A stretch of DNA of 64,000 nt from NCBI RefSeq assembly GCF_030815485.1, contig NZ_JAUSWV010000002.1, positions 930,001 through 994,000 on the forward strand. The letters are read 5' to 3'. The notes beneath the pieces were generated by a model. That model worked only from the letters and a program-made list of their open reading frames with translations. It had not been told where the DNA came from and did no database searches. This document shows positions 37,884-47,116 of this stretch, piece by piece (the stretch's first letter is position 1; every line of letters begins with the position of its first letter). This DNA is from Streptomyces rishiriensis (GTDB taxonomy: Bacteria; Actinomycetota; Actinomycetes; Streptomycetales; Streptomycetaceae). Both the position numbers and the translations under genes were made by a program.

Positions 37884-38045
37884 GGTAGCGATACTCCGGG
37901 TGGCGGGCCGCCGCTGTCAAGACGCCTGGTGAAACGCGGATCTCAAGGGCGGGGAGTCTGAATGGCGCCTGCCCGCCCCTGAGGAAGTTCGCGAGGGAAT
38001 TCTCCGACCGGCCACTGCCGGCCACCGGCCGGCAGCCAAGGCCGG

Positions 38046-38882
38046 TCAGCTGTCGAGCACCCCGGCGGCCAGCAGGCCGAACAGCGCCACACCCACGACG
38101 AGCCGGTAGACGACGAAGGCGTTGAAGGAGTGCTTGGCGACGAACTTCAGCAGCCAGGCGATGGAGGCGTAGGCGACCACGAAGGACACCACCGTGCCGA
38201 CGGCCAGGGGCGCCGCGCCCGCCCCCGTGCCCAGGGCGTCCTTCAGCTCGTAGATCCCGGCGCCGGTCAGGGCGGGGATGCCGAGGAAGAAGGACAGCCG
38301 GGTGGCGGCCACCCGGTCCAGGTCGAGCATGAGCGCGGTGGACATGGTGGCGCCGGAGCGGGAGAAGCCGGGGAAGAGCAGCGCGAGGATCTGGGAGCTG
38401 CCGACCAGCATCGCGTCCTTGAACGAGGTGTCGTCCTCGCCGCGCTTGTGGCGGCCCATCTGGTCGGCCGCCCACATCACGCCGCTGCCGACGATCAGCG
38501 AGCCGGCGACCACCCACAGCGAGGCCAGCGGCCCCTCGATGAGCGGCTTGGCGGCGAGCCCCACGACGACGATCGGGATCGTCGCGTAGATCACCCACCA
38601 GGCGAACTTGTAGTCGTGCGAGTGACGCTCCTCACGGCTGCGCAGACCCCGGAACCAGGCCGAGACGATCCGCACGATGTCCTTGCGGAAGTACACGAGT
38701 ACGGCGGCGATCGCGCCGACCTGGATGACGGCCGAGAACCCGACGACGGCGTCGTCGTCGACCGGGATGCCCATCAGGCCCTCGGTGATCTTCAGATGGC
38801 CGGTGGAGGAGACGGGGAGGAACTCGGTCACTCCCTCGACGGCTCCGAGGACGACGGCTTGGCCGACGGAGATGGCGCTCAT
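38046..38882 (-). CDS. uppP: Undecaprenyl-diphosphatase
   Basis: A 278-residue BacA/UppP membrane enzyme. The two catalytic motifs are LGAVEGVTEFLPVSSTGHL near residues 12-30 and FPGFSRSGATMSTAL near 170, separated by hydrophobic helices. It dephosphorylates undecaprenyl diphosphate to recycle the peptidoglycan lipid carrier, and overexpression gives bacitracin resistance. ATG 38882 has a short GGA ribosome site. It lies alone, with no cell-wall partners adjacent except the S11 carboxypeptidase about 4 kb away. Confidence 0.95.
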   Translation of the reverse strand: MSAISVGQAVVLGAVEGVTEFLPVSSTGHLKITEGLMGIPVDDDAVVGFSAVIQVGAIAAVLVYFRKDIVRIVSAWFRGLRSREERHSHDYKFAWWVIYATIPIVVVGLAAKPLIEGPLASLWVVAGSLIVGSGVMWAADQMGRHKRGEDDTSFKDAMLVGSSQILALLFPGFSRSGATMSTALMLDLDRVAATRLSFFLGIPALTGAGIYELKDALGTGAGAAPLAVGTVVSFVVAYASIAWLLKFVAKHSFNAFVVYRLVVGVALFGLLAAGVLDS

Positions 38883-38976
38883 GGAATCCAGTTCTGAGGA
38901 GACGGATCGGTCGACAGCGTTGTAGACGCTCCGGTGTCGCACCCAGTCCTATCAGGCGGCGCTCCGGCCCGAACGC

Positions 38977-39342
38977 CTACGACCACGCCCACTGGCCCAG
39001 GGCGACCCCGGCGGACGCGGCCCCGAGACCCGCCACCACGCTCGCGACGGCGTTGACGGCGGCGAAGAGGCCCGCGCCGGTCTCGGTCAGCCGCAGTGTC
39101 TCGTAGGAGAACGTCGAGTACGTCGTCAGCGCTCCGCAGAAGCCCGTTCCCAGGAACAACCGCAGGTCGGGACCGGCGGCGGCGGCGCCGGTCAGGACGC
39201 CGAGGACCAGGCAGCCGCCGGTGTTGACGACGAAGGTGCCCCAGGGGAGGAGCGAGTCGTGCCGGGACTGCACCGCGCGGTCGGTCAGATAGCGGAGCGG
39301 CGCGCCGATCATGCCGCCGACGACGACCACCAGCCAGTTCAC
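38977..39342 (-). CDS. crcB: Fluoride efflux transporter CrcB (second copy)
   Basis: A 121-residue CrcB/Fluc channel subunit. The motifs [26 protein letters not shown] and [15 protein letters not shown] are in order. Four helices are predicted. Fluc channels are homo- or heterodimers, and paired genes often yield heterodimers, which fits the second copy nearby. GTG 39342 overlaps the stop of the DUF190 gene by 4 bases. Confidence 0.95.
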   Translation of the reverse strand: MNWLVVVVGGMIGAPLRYLTDRAVQSRHDSLLPWGTFVVNTGGCLVLGVLTGAAAAGPDLRLFLGTGFCGALTTYSTFSYETLRLTETGAGLFAAVNAVASVVAGLGAASAGVALGQWAWS

Positions 39343-39731
39343 AACGACTTCTTACCCCTCGTGTCCGTATCGCCCGGGGTCCCGGCCCGGTTCCCGCCTC
39401 GGCCGGCATACCGGACGACCTCGCAGGGGTCGAGGGTCACCAGGCCTTCCGTGACCAGCTCGTCGAGCTCGGGCAGGAAGGCCCGCACCCGCTCCTCGCT
39501 GTCCACGACGACGATCGCGACCGGCAGGTCCTCGCTGAGCGAGAGCAGCCGGGAGGTGTGGATCAACGAGGACGCGCCGAATCCCTCGATGCCGCGGAAG
39601 ACGCTGGCGCCCGCGAGACCGGCCGCGCGGGCGCGGTGCACGATCTCCGTGTAGAGAGGCTTGCGGTGCCAGGTGTCGTTCTCGCCGACGAACACGGTCA
39701 GCCGCAGGGCCCTGCCGGTCGCTGTAGTCAT
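39339..39731 (-). CDS. DUF190 (PII-like) protein between two crcB genes
   Basis: A 130-residue DUF190 protein. [20 protein letters not shown], then [20 protein letters not shown] and [20 protein letters not shown] are diagnostic. The fold is like the PII signalling protein, which binds ligands and controls membrane channels. It starts inside the end of the upstream crcB and stops inside the start of the downstream one, so all three are translationally coupled. A regulatory role on the fluoride channel is inferred from position. Confidence 0.92.
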   Translation of the reverse strand: MTTATGRALRLTVFVGENDTWHRKPLYTEIVHRARAAGLAGASVFRGIEGFGASSLIHTSRLLSLSEDLPVAIVVVDSEERVRAFLPELDELVTEGLVTLDPCEVVRYAGRGGNRAGTPGDTDTRGKKSL

Positions 39732-40183
39732 CGCTGCCTCCACAGGAGAGCGCGGCGGGTCGCCGTGGCCGCGAGCCAGACCGCGAGGAGCGCCGCGCAC
39801 AGGGTCGCGGCGAGGTAGGCCAGGGCCGTGCCGGGGCGGTCGTCGCCGAACAGCTTCCGGACGTCGACGGCGTACGTCGAGAAGGTGGTGAAGCCGCCCA
39901 GCACGCCGGTGCCGAAGAACGGCCGCAGCAGCCGGTGCGCCGTCCCCGCCTCGGTGATCACGACCAGGAAGACGCCGATCACCGCGCAGCCGACGACGTT
40001 CACCCAGAAGGTCGTCCAGGGGAACCCGCCCGCCCGCGTCGGCCACCAGAGGGAGGCCGCGTAGCGGGCGGCGGCACCGATCCCGCCCCCGACGGCCACG
40101 ACGACGACCACCGGGAGCCGACTTGTCCCGGTCGCCCTCCGTGCCGCGCCGGTGCGGAGGTTCTCGGCCTCCTCAGCTGTCAT
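39728..40183 (-). CDS. crcB: Fluoride efflux transporter CrcB (first copy)
   Basis: A 151-residue CrcB with an N-terminal extension of about 25 residues. [36 protein letters not shown] and [19 protein letters not shown] are the family motifs. It leads the crcB-DUF190-crcB operon. ATG 40183 follows AGGAG. It should form a fluoride-exporting channel with the second copy. Upstream, no convincing fluoride riboswitch was found. Confidence 0.95.
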   Translation of the reverse strand: MTAEEAENLRTGAARRATGTSRLPVVVVVAVGGGIGAAARYAASLWWPTRAGGFPWTTFWVNVVGCAVIGVFLVVITEAGTAHRLLRPFFGTGVLGGFTTFSTYAVDVRKLFGDDRPGTALAYLAATLCAALLAVWLAATATRRALLWRQR

Positions 40184-40263
40184 GCCGTACGACTCCTGCC
40201 CGGGCCCGGACCGACCCGCCTCATCGGGGTGATCACGGCCGGGCACCAGCGTAACGCCGTCTC

Positions 40264-41232
40264 TCACTTGGTCACGGGCGCCTCGCAGACCGCGATGCCG
40301 CGCTCCCAGAGGCTGCCCAGGACCAGTCGGCCGCCGGTTTCGCAGACGCTGGTGACCATGCGGAACCCGGAGCGGCGGTGGGTGAGGTGGTGGACGATCC
40401 GGCCGTCGTCGTCGACCGCCAGCACTGCCGCGGTGCCCGACGGGCGGTACGGCGCGTTCACGGCGAGGCGGGCGGCGCGACGGCGTGCGGCGGGACCGGC
40501 GCGGTGCAGGAGGTCGAGCGGGGGGACGCGCGGACCGGCCAGCGCCACCCAGACCGGGCCGTCGGGCGCGCCGCGCCACAGGTTGTCCGGGAACCCCGGC
40601 AACTGCTCGACCAGGGGCTCGGCCCGGCCGGCCCGGGGGCCGGTGAGCCGGTAGCGGGTGAGACGGCGGGCGCCGGTCTCGGCCACGATCAGGAAGGAGT
40701 CGTCGGCTGCGCGCGCGAGTCCGTTGGCGAACTGGAGGCCCTCCAGCACGACTTCCGCCTCGCGGGCGCCGGGCTCCAGGCGCAACAGGCGGCCGGTGCC
40801 GGTGTGTTCGACGATCTCGCCCATCCAGTCCCGTAAGGGATGGACCTGGCTGGACACGGTGAAGTAGACGGTGCCGTCGGGCAGCGCGACGGCATTGCTG
40901 CAGAAGCGCAGCCGCTCCCCCGCCACCGTGTCGGTCAGGACGCGGACGTTCCCGGTGCCGCCGTCGGGGTCGACGCGCAGCAGCGCGCCGTCGGCGCAGC
41001 ACACCAACAGGTCGCCGTCCGGGAGGAGTTCGAGACCGAGTGGGCGGCCGCCGATCTCGGCGATGTGCTCGACACGGGCCGCTGGCGGGTCGTCCAGACC
41101 GTCGACGCGCAGGATCCGTCCGTCCGACACCCCGGTCAGTACCCGCCCTCTGGTGTCGGCGACCACGTCCTCGGGGCCGTGCCCGGGAAGAGTGATGTAC
41201 CTGAGGGGGACGAGAGGCGTCCGACGGTCCAT
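40264..41232 (-). CDS. SMP-30/gluconolactonase/strictosidine synthase-like protein
   Basis: A 322-residue six-bladed beta-propeller. Segments: GHGPEDVVADTRGRVLTGVS, LGLELLPDGDLLVCCADGAL, CSNAVALPDGTVYFT, then LQFANGLARAADDSFLIVAE and FPDNLWRGAPDGPVWVAL. The Asn and Asp residues of these match the calcium site of SMP-30-like lactonases and strictosidine synthase-like enzymes. No signal peptide. The substrate is unknown. It is the gene upstream of crcB, with a gap of 80 bases. Confidence 0.85.
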   Translation of the reverse strand: MDRRTPLVPLRYITLPGHGPEDVVADTRGRVLTGVSDGRILRVDGLDDPPAARVEHIAEIGGRPLGLELLPDGDLLVCCADGALLRVDPDGGTGNVRVLTDTVAGERLRFCSNAVALPDGTVYFTVSSQVHPLRDWMGEIVEHTGTGRLLRLEPGAREAEVVLEGLQFANGLARAADDSFLIVAETGARRLTRYRLTGPRAGRAEPLVEQLPGFPDNLWRGAPDGPVWVALAGPRVPPLDLLHRAGPAARRRAARLAVNAPYRPSGTAAVLAVDDDGRIVHHLTHRRSGFRMVTSVCETGGRLVLGSLWERGIAVCEAPVTK

Positions 41233-41366
41233 AGGGGCCGCCCTTCCTTGAGGAGGCGGCCATCCTCGCAGGCGGGCACGGTGTCGAAAGGTCGTGGCCG
41301 TGGTCCTTTGCCGGGCCTTTCCGGAGGGTGGACCCTCCGTCCTCTACCGCCCCTCGCCGAAATCCT

Positions 41367-41654
41367 CTACCACCCCTTCTCGAACATCCGCGCCACTTCG
41401 GCGATGCGCATCTCGTCGCGCCGGTAGTAGGTACGGCGCCTGATCCGCTTGGCGCGCAGCAGACCGACGCCGGCGAGCAGGGCGAGGTGCGTGCCGGCCG
41501 CCTGGCGGCACACGCCCAGCTTCGCCGCGACGACGTCCGCCGTGACGCCGTCCTCGACGAGGTCGCCGTGCCGCTGCGGCGGGAAGTGCCGGGCCGGCTC
41601 CTTCAGCCACTCCAGGATGTCCAGTCGCCTCTCGCTCACGGGAGTCCTCAGCAT
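41367..41654 (-). CDS. ArsR-type winged-helix regulator
   Basis: A 95-residue regulator. SERRLDILEWLKEPARHFPP opens it, followed by DGVTADVVAAKLGVCRQAAG, then THLALLAGVGLLRAKRIRRR and TYYRRDE. It resembles ArsR repressors lacking a clear Cys metal site. ATG 41654 follows GGAGGGG. The short protein has no partner gene nearby that identifies its role. Confidence 0.85.
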   Translation of the reverse strand: MLRTPVSERRLDILEWLKEPARHFPPQRHGDLVEDGVTADVVAAKLGVCRQAAGTHLALLAGVGLLRAKRIRRRTYYRRDEMRIAEVARMFEKGW

Positions 41655-41864
41655 CGTCGTCCCCTCCGTCCCGGTGGTCGGGGCTCCCCCGGTACCGCGT
41701 CGTCCCACTGTTCCGCAGCCGGGGCCACCGTGTCCCGTACTCCGCGAGCCTTGGCCAGGATCGAACACCTCTGTCACGCAAGGGTGTTCGGATGAACGGC
41801 CGAAGACGGGCGGGGGCCCGGCCGCGCGGTGCGGCCGGACCCCGCCCGGGGAGAGGAGCGCGGA

Positions 41865-43433
41865 TCAGCGGTGGCTGAACCACGACATGGAGGACAGGGC
41901 CTTGTCGTCGTAGCCGAACAGGGCCTGGTTCTCCCAGCCGTTGCCGGAGCCGGCGTCCGTCGGGTCCCAGCCGTTGCCGGTGACGGCGGTCCAGGTGGAC
42001 TCCCAGTAGAAGACGCCGAGGCCGCGGCCGTTCGGGACGGCCTCCACGATGCTCGCCACGTCGTTCATCCACCGGGTCTGGCCGGCGACGGAGGCCGGAT
42101 AGCCGGACACCAGCTCGCTCGAGAGGTCGATGATGTTCTCGTGCGAGTCCTCGCTGTCCAGCCGGAAGGGGTACGCCGTCTCGGCGACGAAGACCGGCTT
42201 GGAGTAGCGGGCGGCGGCGTCGTCGAGGGTGGTCTGGAAGTCGGCGAGCGTGCCGTGCCAGTACCCGTAGTACGACAGACCGATGACGTCGAACCTCACC
42301 CCGTTGGAGACGGCGTTGTCGAACCACCAGCGGGTGCCGGCCAGGTCCCCGCCCTTGGCGAGGTGCAGCGCCACGGTGGTGCCGGAGTTGACGGCCTTGA
42401 CCGCGTCGTAGCCGGAGTTGAGCAGTCCGGCGAGCTGCGACCAGTTGTCGGTGGAACCGGCGGACCACAGCATGCCGCCGTTGATCTCGTTGCCGACCTG
42501 CACCATGTCCGCGGTGGTGCCCTGTGCCTTGAGGGCGTTGAGGACGTCGTAGGTGTGGTTGTAGACGTCCGTCTTCAGCTGGCTGTAGGAGTGCCCGGCC
42601 CACGCGGCGGGCACGGTCTGCGCCCCCGGGTCGGCCCAGATGTCCGAGTAGTGGAAGTCCACCAGGAGTTTCGTGCCCTGCGCCTTGATGCGCTTGGCCG
42701 CCGCCAGGACCCGCGCCTTGTTGTTGTAGCCGTCGGCGGGGTTCACCCAGACCTTCAGGCGCGCGTAGTTCTGTCCGGCGTTCTTCAGGACGGCGAGCGC
42801 GTCCTGGGTGGTCCCGGAACTGTTCTTGTAGACGCCGCCGAGCGCTTCGCTCTTGATGAGCGACGACACGTCCGAGCCCTTGATGCTCAGGCCGCTGGAG
42901 CCCGACGCGAAGGTCAGGTCGTCGACGTTGATCCAGTTCCCGGCGTTGGCGTCGGAGTTGACGCTGACGGTGCACTGGTTGTTCGTCACCGCGATGGAGG
43001 TGACGATGCGGATCCAGCCGCTCGGGGAGACCGGGATGGCGGTGCGCTGCTCGGCGCTGCCGCAGTTCTTCAGGGCCAGGTACGCGGAGTTCTGGCCGCC
43101 GCCGGAGCGCACCCAGGCGGTGAGCTTGTAGTTGCCGTTGGTGAGCCCGGACAGGTACTGGTACGTCTCGACCTTGTAGGCGGAGGCCGAGTAGTGCGAG
43201 AGACGGTAACTGCCCGTGTGACCGCCGGACTCGGTGAAGGAGGCGGAGTTCTGCCCGGCCGCCGAGTACGTCGACCAGCCGGCCGGTGTCGCGGTGCCGG
43301 CGCCGCCGGTCTCGAAGCCGGCGTTGGTGAGCGTGGTGGCCGCCTGCGCTGTCTGCGCGGGCAGGGCGGTGAGGGCGAGCCCGGCGGCAAGCGGCAGCAG
43401 GAGGGCTCTGAGTGTGCGTCTGGGATGGAACAT
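41865..43433 (-). CDS. Secreted arabinogalactan endo-beta-1,4-galactanase (GH53) with N-terminal CBM
   Basis: A 522-residue enzyme. A signal peptide spans 1-31, then a beta-sandwich carbohydrate-binding module near 32-178 (TLTNAGFETGG; NWINVDDLTF), probably CBM61-like. The GH53 barrel near 180-522 has acid/base Glu316 in VGNEINGG and nucleophile Glu418 in FVAETAYPF, plus DFHYSDIWADPG. It cuts beta-1,4-galactan of pectin outside the cell; products can enter via the adjacent ABC transporter. It lies 103 bases after the GH42 gene, and co-transcription is likely. Confidence 0.93.
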   Translation of the reverse strand: MFHPRRTLRALLLPLAAGLALTALPAQTAQAATTLTNAGFETGGAGTATPAGWSTYSAAGQNSASFTESGGHTGSYRLSHYSASAYKVETYQYLSGLTNGNYKLTAWVRSGGGQNSAYLALKNCGSAEQRTAIPVSPSGWIRIVTSIAVTNNQCTVSVNSDANAGNWINVDDLTFASGSSGLSIKGSDVSSLIKSEALGGVYKNSSGTTQDALAVLKNAGQNYARLKVWVNPADGYNNKARVLAAAKRIKAQGTKLLVDFHYSDIWADPGAQTVPAAWAGHSYSQLKTDVYNHTYDVLNALKAQGTTADMVQVGNEINGGMLWSAGSTDNWSQLAGLLNSGYDAVKAVNSGTTVALHLAKGGDLAGTRWWFDNAVSNGVRFDVIGLSYYGYWHGTLADFQTTLDDAAARYSKPVFVAETAYPFRLDSEDSHENIIDLSSELVSGYPASVAGQTRWMNDVASIVEAVPNGRGLGVFYWESTWTAVTGNGWDPTDAGSGNGWENQALFGYDDKALSSMSWFSHR

Positions 43434-43536
43434 CGTCGTCCGTCGTCCCTTCGACGTGATGGATGGGTTTCCCTCGTGCGGTGAGGGACCCCCTCCGCCC
43501 GCGGCTCGCGGCTCCACGGGCGAAGGGGGAGTCGGC

Positions 43537-45558
43537 TCAGCCGTCGAGTCGCACGACCCGTACGGCTCCCGCCGGGACCGCGAGGCGGCCGGCGGCGCGT
43601 TCGCCCGTCAGCAGTTCGGTGCCGGGAGTCTCCAGCGGCACCTTGGCGTCGGTCGCGGTGTGGTTGATCGCGAAGAGATAGCTGCCCGTCTCGCCGGAGC
43701 GGCGCACCACCTCCACGTCGTACGGCAGGTCGGCGCGCGGGGCGATCGCCGCGTCCTCGGCGGCCCGGCCGAGCAGCGCCTCCAGGCCGTCGTGGCCGAG
43801 GCGGGTGGAGACGTACCAGGCGGTGCCCTCGCCGAGCCGGTGCCGGGTGACGGCGGGGTGGCCGGCGGTGAGGCCGTCGGCGTAGGTCCAGACGGTCTCG
43901 GCGCCGCGCGGCACCACGAACTCCGTCCACACGTCGCCGGCGAGTTCACCGGCGTCGGGACCGGTGACGCGCACGCTCTCCCCCTGGAGCAGCGGCGAGA
44001 ACTCCTCGACGGTCAGGCCCAGTACGTCACGGAGCGCGCCGGGGTAGGCGCCCTCGTGGACGGCGTCGTGCTCGTCGACGATGCCGGAGAAGTACGACAC
44101 CACGAGCGTGCCGCCGTTCGCGACGTAGTCCCGGAGGTTGTTCCCGGCCGCCTCCGTCATCAGGTACAGGGCGGGCACCACGACCATCGGGTACGGCGAG
44201 AGGTCGGCCTCGGGGTGGGCGAAGTCGACGGTGAGGTGGCGGTCGTAGAGGGCCTCGTAGAAGGCGTCGGCGCGCTCGCGCGGATCAGCGTCCTCGCTGG
44301 GCCGCCAGGCGAGGTTCTGCGCCCACCAGGAGTGCCAGTCCCACAGGACCGCCACGTCGGCCTCGGTGCGGGTGCCGCGGACGGCGCCGAGCGAGTCGAG
44401 GGAGGCGCCCAGCTCGACGACCTCGCGCCACACACGGGTGTCGGTGCCGCCGTGCGGGACCATCGCCGAGTGAAACTTCTCGGCGCCGCGCCGGGACTGC
44501 CGCCACTGGAAGAACATCGCGCCCTCGGAACCGCGGGCCACGTGGCCGAGGGAGTTGCGGGCCATCTGGCCGGGGGCCTTGGCGGGGTTGCGCGGCTGCC
44601 AGTTGACGCCCGAGGTCGAGTGCTCCAGGAGAATCCAGGGGGCGCCGCCCGCGACGGAGCGGGTGAGGTCGGCGGCCATCGCGAGGTTGACGTGGGTGCG
44701 GCGGCCGTCGGTGATCAGGTAGTGGTCGTTGGTGACGATGTCGACCTCGCGGCCCCAGGCCCAGTAGTCGACCGAGTCGCACTGGCTGAGGGCGGTCATG
44801 AAGTTGGTCGTCACCGGGAGGCCGGGCGCGAGACGGTGCAGGATGTCCCGCTCCGCGCGGAAGTTCTCGCGCATGGTGGCGTCGGCGAACCGCCGGTAGT
44901 CCAGGGCCTGCCCGGGGTTGCCGACGGTCGGGGTGGCGCGCGGCGGGTCGATGTCCCCGAAGCTCGCGTAGCGCTGGCCCCAGAAGGCGGTGCCCCAGGC
45001 TTCGTTGACGGCGTCGACCGTGCCGTACGTCGTCTCCAGCCAGTGGCGGAAGTGGGCGGCGCAGGAGTCGCAGTAGCAAGCCGAGACGGGGACGCCGTAC
45101 TCGTTGTGCACGTGCCACATCGCCAGCGCCGGGTGGTCGCCGTACCGCTCGGCGAGGCGCGTGGTGATGTTCGCCGCGGCCGCGCGGTAGTCCGCGTTGC
45201 TGTGGCATATCGCGGCGCGGGAGCCGAACGCGTAGCGCACGCCTTCAGGGGTCACGGGCAGCGCTTCGGGGTGCTCGCGGTAGAACCAGACCGGCGGCGC
45301 CACGGTGGGGGTGCCCAGGTCGACGCGGATGCCGTTGTCGTGCAGCAGGCCGATCACGCGGTCCAGCCAGCCGAAGTCGTACTCCCCGCGCGAGGGCTCC
45401 AGCAGGGCCCAGGAGAAGATCCCGACGCTCACCATGGTGACGCCGGCCTCGCGCATCAGCCGGACGTCGTCCTGCCAGACGCTTTCCGGCCACTGCTCGG
45501 GGTTGTAGTCCCCCCCGAAGGCGAGCCTGGTGAGGCCCTTGGGGCTGGTCTCCGGCAT
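43537..45558 (-). CDS. Beta-galactosidase (GH42)
   Basis: A 673-residue GH42 enzyme. RLAFGGDYNPEQWPESVW opens the barrel. Acid/base Glu153 is in MWHVHNEYG and nucleophile Glu312 in ILLEHSTSG. A zinc cluster is formed by Cys118, Cys161, Cys163 and Cys166 (SACYCDSC). It lacks a signal peptide, so it would hydrolyse imported galacto-oligosaccharides in the cytoplasm. GGGAGAAG precedes ATG 45558. It is divergent from the transporter operon, and the operator in between likely controls both. Confidence 0.95.
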   Translation of the reverse strand: MPETSPKGLTRLAFGGDYNPEQWPESVWQDDVRLMREAGVTMVSVGIFSWALLEPSRGEYDFGWLDRVIGLLHDNGIRVDLGTPTVAPPVWFYREHPEALPVTPEGVRYAFGSRAAICHSNADYRAAAANITTRLAERYGDHPALAMWHVHNEYGVPVSACYCDSCAAHFRHWLETTYGTVDAVNEAWGTAFWGQRYASFGDIDPPRATPTVGNPGQALDYRRFADATMRENFRAERDILHRLAPGLPVTTNFMTALSQCDSVDYWAWGREVDIVTNDHYLITDGRRTHVNLAMAADLTRSVAGGAPWILLEHSTSGVNWQPRNPAKAPGQMARNSLGHVARGSEGAMFFQWRQSRRGAEKFHSAMVPHGGTDTRVWREVVELGASLDSLGAVRGTRTEADVAVLWDWHSWWAQNLAWRPSEDADPRERADAFYEALYDRHLTVDFAHPEADLSPYPMVVVPALYLMTEAAGNNLRDYVANGGTLVVSYFSGIVDEHDAVHEGAYPGALRDVLGLTVEEFSPLLQGESVRVTGPDAGELAGDVWTEFVVPRGAETVWTYADGLTAGHPAVTRHRLGEGTAWYVSTRLGHDGLEALLGRAAEDAAIAPRADLPYDVEVVRRSGETGSYLFAINHTATDAKVPLETPGTELLTGERAAGRLAVPAGAVRVVRLDG

Positions 45559-45571
45559 GGATCTTCTCCCG

Positions 45572-45586
45572 TTTAATCGATCATTT
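45572..45586. promoter_or_regulatory. Imperfect palindrome around ATCGAT before GH42
   Basis: TTTAATCGATCATTT centres on ATCGAT, 14 bases upstream of the GH42 start. It may be part of a LacI-type site or a promoter -10. Symmetry is imperfect. Confidence 0.25.
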
Positions 45587-45646
45587 GGGAACGTGCACAC
45601 ACGGTGGCGGCGTTCGGAGCCCAACATAACCGCACAGCAACAACCA

Positions 45647-45677
45647 TTGACAAGTGTCCGGGATGTTTCTCTACTGT
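45647..45677 (+). promoter_or_regulatory. Promoter of sugar ABC operon
   Basis: TTGACA at 45647-45652 and TACTGT at 45672-45677 are separated by 19 bases. Transcription would begin close to the LacI-type operator that overlaps the -10 region. Confidence 0.5.
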
Positions 45678-45689
45678 GAACGCTCACAG
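45674..45689. promoter_or_regulatory. LacI-type operator CTGTGAACGCTCACAG
   Basis: Six-base perfect arms CTGTGA/TCACAG flank a central ACGC, close to the ideal lac operator core GTGAGCGCTCAC. It overlaps the -10 box of the transporter operon and lies 116 bases upstream of the divergent GH42 gene. The LacI protein at 48947 is the likely binder. Confidence 0.6.
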
Positions 45690-45787
45690 ACAGCAGGGCG
45701 ACTCCTCGCGACGGGCGGGGAGCCCGCCCATGCGATCGCATGGCAGGTTCTCGCACCGGGCGAGAACCCAGGTCAGGGGAGAGATCC

Positions 45788-47116
45788 ATGCCCAACACGA
45801 AGCGCCGGCGGCTCTTTGTCAGAGGTGCGGCTGCCACCATCGCCGTCGCCCTCGGCGCCACCGCACTCGCCGCCTGCGGCTCGTCCGACGAGGACAGCGC
45901 CGAGTCCGGTCCGGTCTCGCTCACGTACTGGACGTGGACGCCCGGCATGGACAAGGTCGTGGACCTGTGGAACAAGGGCCAGGGCAAGAAGGACCAGATC
46001 ACCGTCACGGTGAAGAAGCAGGCGTCCGGCGACACGCTGGTCACCAAGATCCTCACCGCGCACAAGGCCGGCAAGGCCCCCGACCTGGTCCAGGCCGAGT
46101 ACCAGGCGCTGCCGACACTGGTCAGCAACGACGCGCTGGCGGACATAGCCAAGAACGTCGGCGACGCGAAGAGCAAGTTCGCCGACGGTGTCTGGCAGCA
46201 GACCACGCTGGGCACGGACGCCGTCTACGCGGTGCCGCAGGACATCGGCCCGATGATGTTCTACTACCGCGCGGACCTCTTCAAGCAGTACGGCCTGACG
46301 GTCCCGACGACCTGGGAGCAGTTCGCGGCGACCGCCCGCGCGCTGAAGGAGAAGGCTCCGGACACGGACCTCACGACCTTCTCCGCCAACGACTCCGGTC
46401 TCTTCGCGGGCCTCGCCCAGCAGGCCGGCGCCAAGTGGTGGACCACCTCCGGCGACAAGTGGAACGTCGGCATCAACGACGCCGCCACGAAGAAGGTCGC
46501 CGACTTCTGGGGCGGCCTCGTCAAGGAGGGCGCCATCGACAACCAGCCGATGTACACGCCGGCCTGGAACAAGGCGCTCAACACCGGCAAGCAGATCGCC
46601 TGGGTCTCCGCCGTGTGGGCCCCGGGCACCCTGACCACCGCCGCGCCCGACACCAAGGGCAAGTGGGCCATGGCCCCGCTCCCGCAGTGGTCGAACAGCG
46701 AGAACGTCACCGGCAGCTGGGGCGGATCCTCCACCGCCGTGACGACGGACTCGAAGCACAAGGAGGCCGCCGCCGAGTTCGCCGCCTGGCTGAACACCGA
46801 CGGTGACGCCCTCAACGCGCTGGCCAAGGAGAGCGGCATCTACCCGGCCTCCACCTCGGCCCAGCTCAGCGGCGCCTTCACCACCCCGCCGGACTACTTC
46901 TCGAACCAGGCGGACTTCTACACCACGGCCGCCAAGATCGCGAAGACCACGGCGCCGTCGGCCTGGGGCCCGAACGTGAACGTCGCCTACACGACCTTCA
47001 AGGACGCGTTCGGCGCCGCCGCGAAGGACAAGTCGGACTTCTCCGCCGCTCTGGACAAGATGCAGGCGGACACGGTCGCCGACCTCGAGAAGCAGGGCTT
47101 CGAGGTCTCCGAGTGA
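45788..47116 (+). CDS. Sugar ABC transporter solute-binding lipoprotein
   Basis: A 442-residue extracellular binding protein of family 1 (MalE-like). The lipobox is LAAC with the lipidated Cys at residue 30. LTYWTWTPGMDKVVDLWNK, then DLVQAEYQALPTLVSND and WGGSSTAVTTDSKHKEAAAE are family-like. It would bind oligosaccharides, probably galacto-oligosaccharides, at the membrane. ATG 45788 follows GGGGAGAG. It leads an operon with two permeases and a LacI regulator. Confidence 0.94.
   Translation: MPNTKRRRLFVRGAAATIAVALGATALAACGSSDEDSAESGPVSLTYWTWTPGMDKVVDLWNKGQGKKDQITVTVKKQASGDTLVTKILTAHKAGKAPDLVQAEYQALPTLVSNDALADIAKNVGDAKSKFADGVWQQTTLGTDAVYAVPQDIGPMMFYYRADLFKQYGLTVPTTWEQFAATARALKEKAPDTDLTTFSANDSGLFAGLAQQAGAKWWTTSGDKWNVGINDAATKKVADFWGGLVKEGAIDNQPMYTPAWNKALNTGKQIAWVSAVWAPGTLTTAAPDTKGKWAMAPLPQWSNSENVTGSWGGSSTAVTTDSKHKEAAAEFAAWLNTDGDALNALAKESGIYPASTSAQLSGAFTTPPDYFSNQADFYTTAAKIAKTTAPSAWGPNVNVAYTTFKDAFGAAAKDKSDFSAALDKMQADTVADLEKQGFEVSE

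Noticed and set aside
40184..40263. Possible fluoride riboswitch upstream of the first crcB on the minus strand
   Set aside because: GAUGAGGC and CAGGAGUC pieces recall the crcB motif, but the order and pairing of the conserved elements could not be reproduced by hand.
43234..45576. Long open frame on the plus strand opposite GH53/GH42
   Set aside because: It is an antisense shadow of the GH42 gene, whose motifs and codon bias are decisive; its translation is Gly/Val/Arg-rich with no family features.
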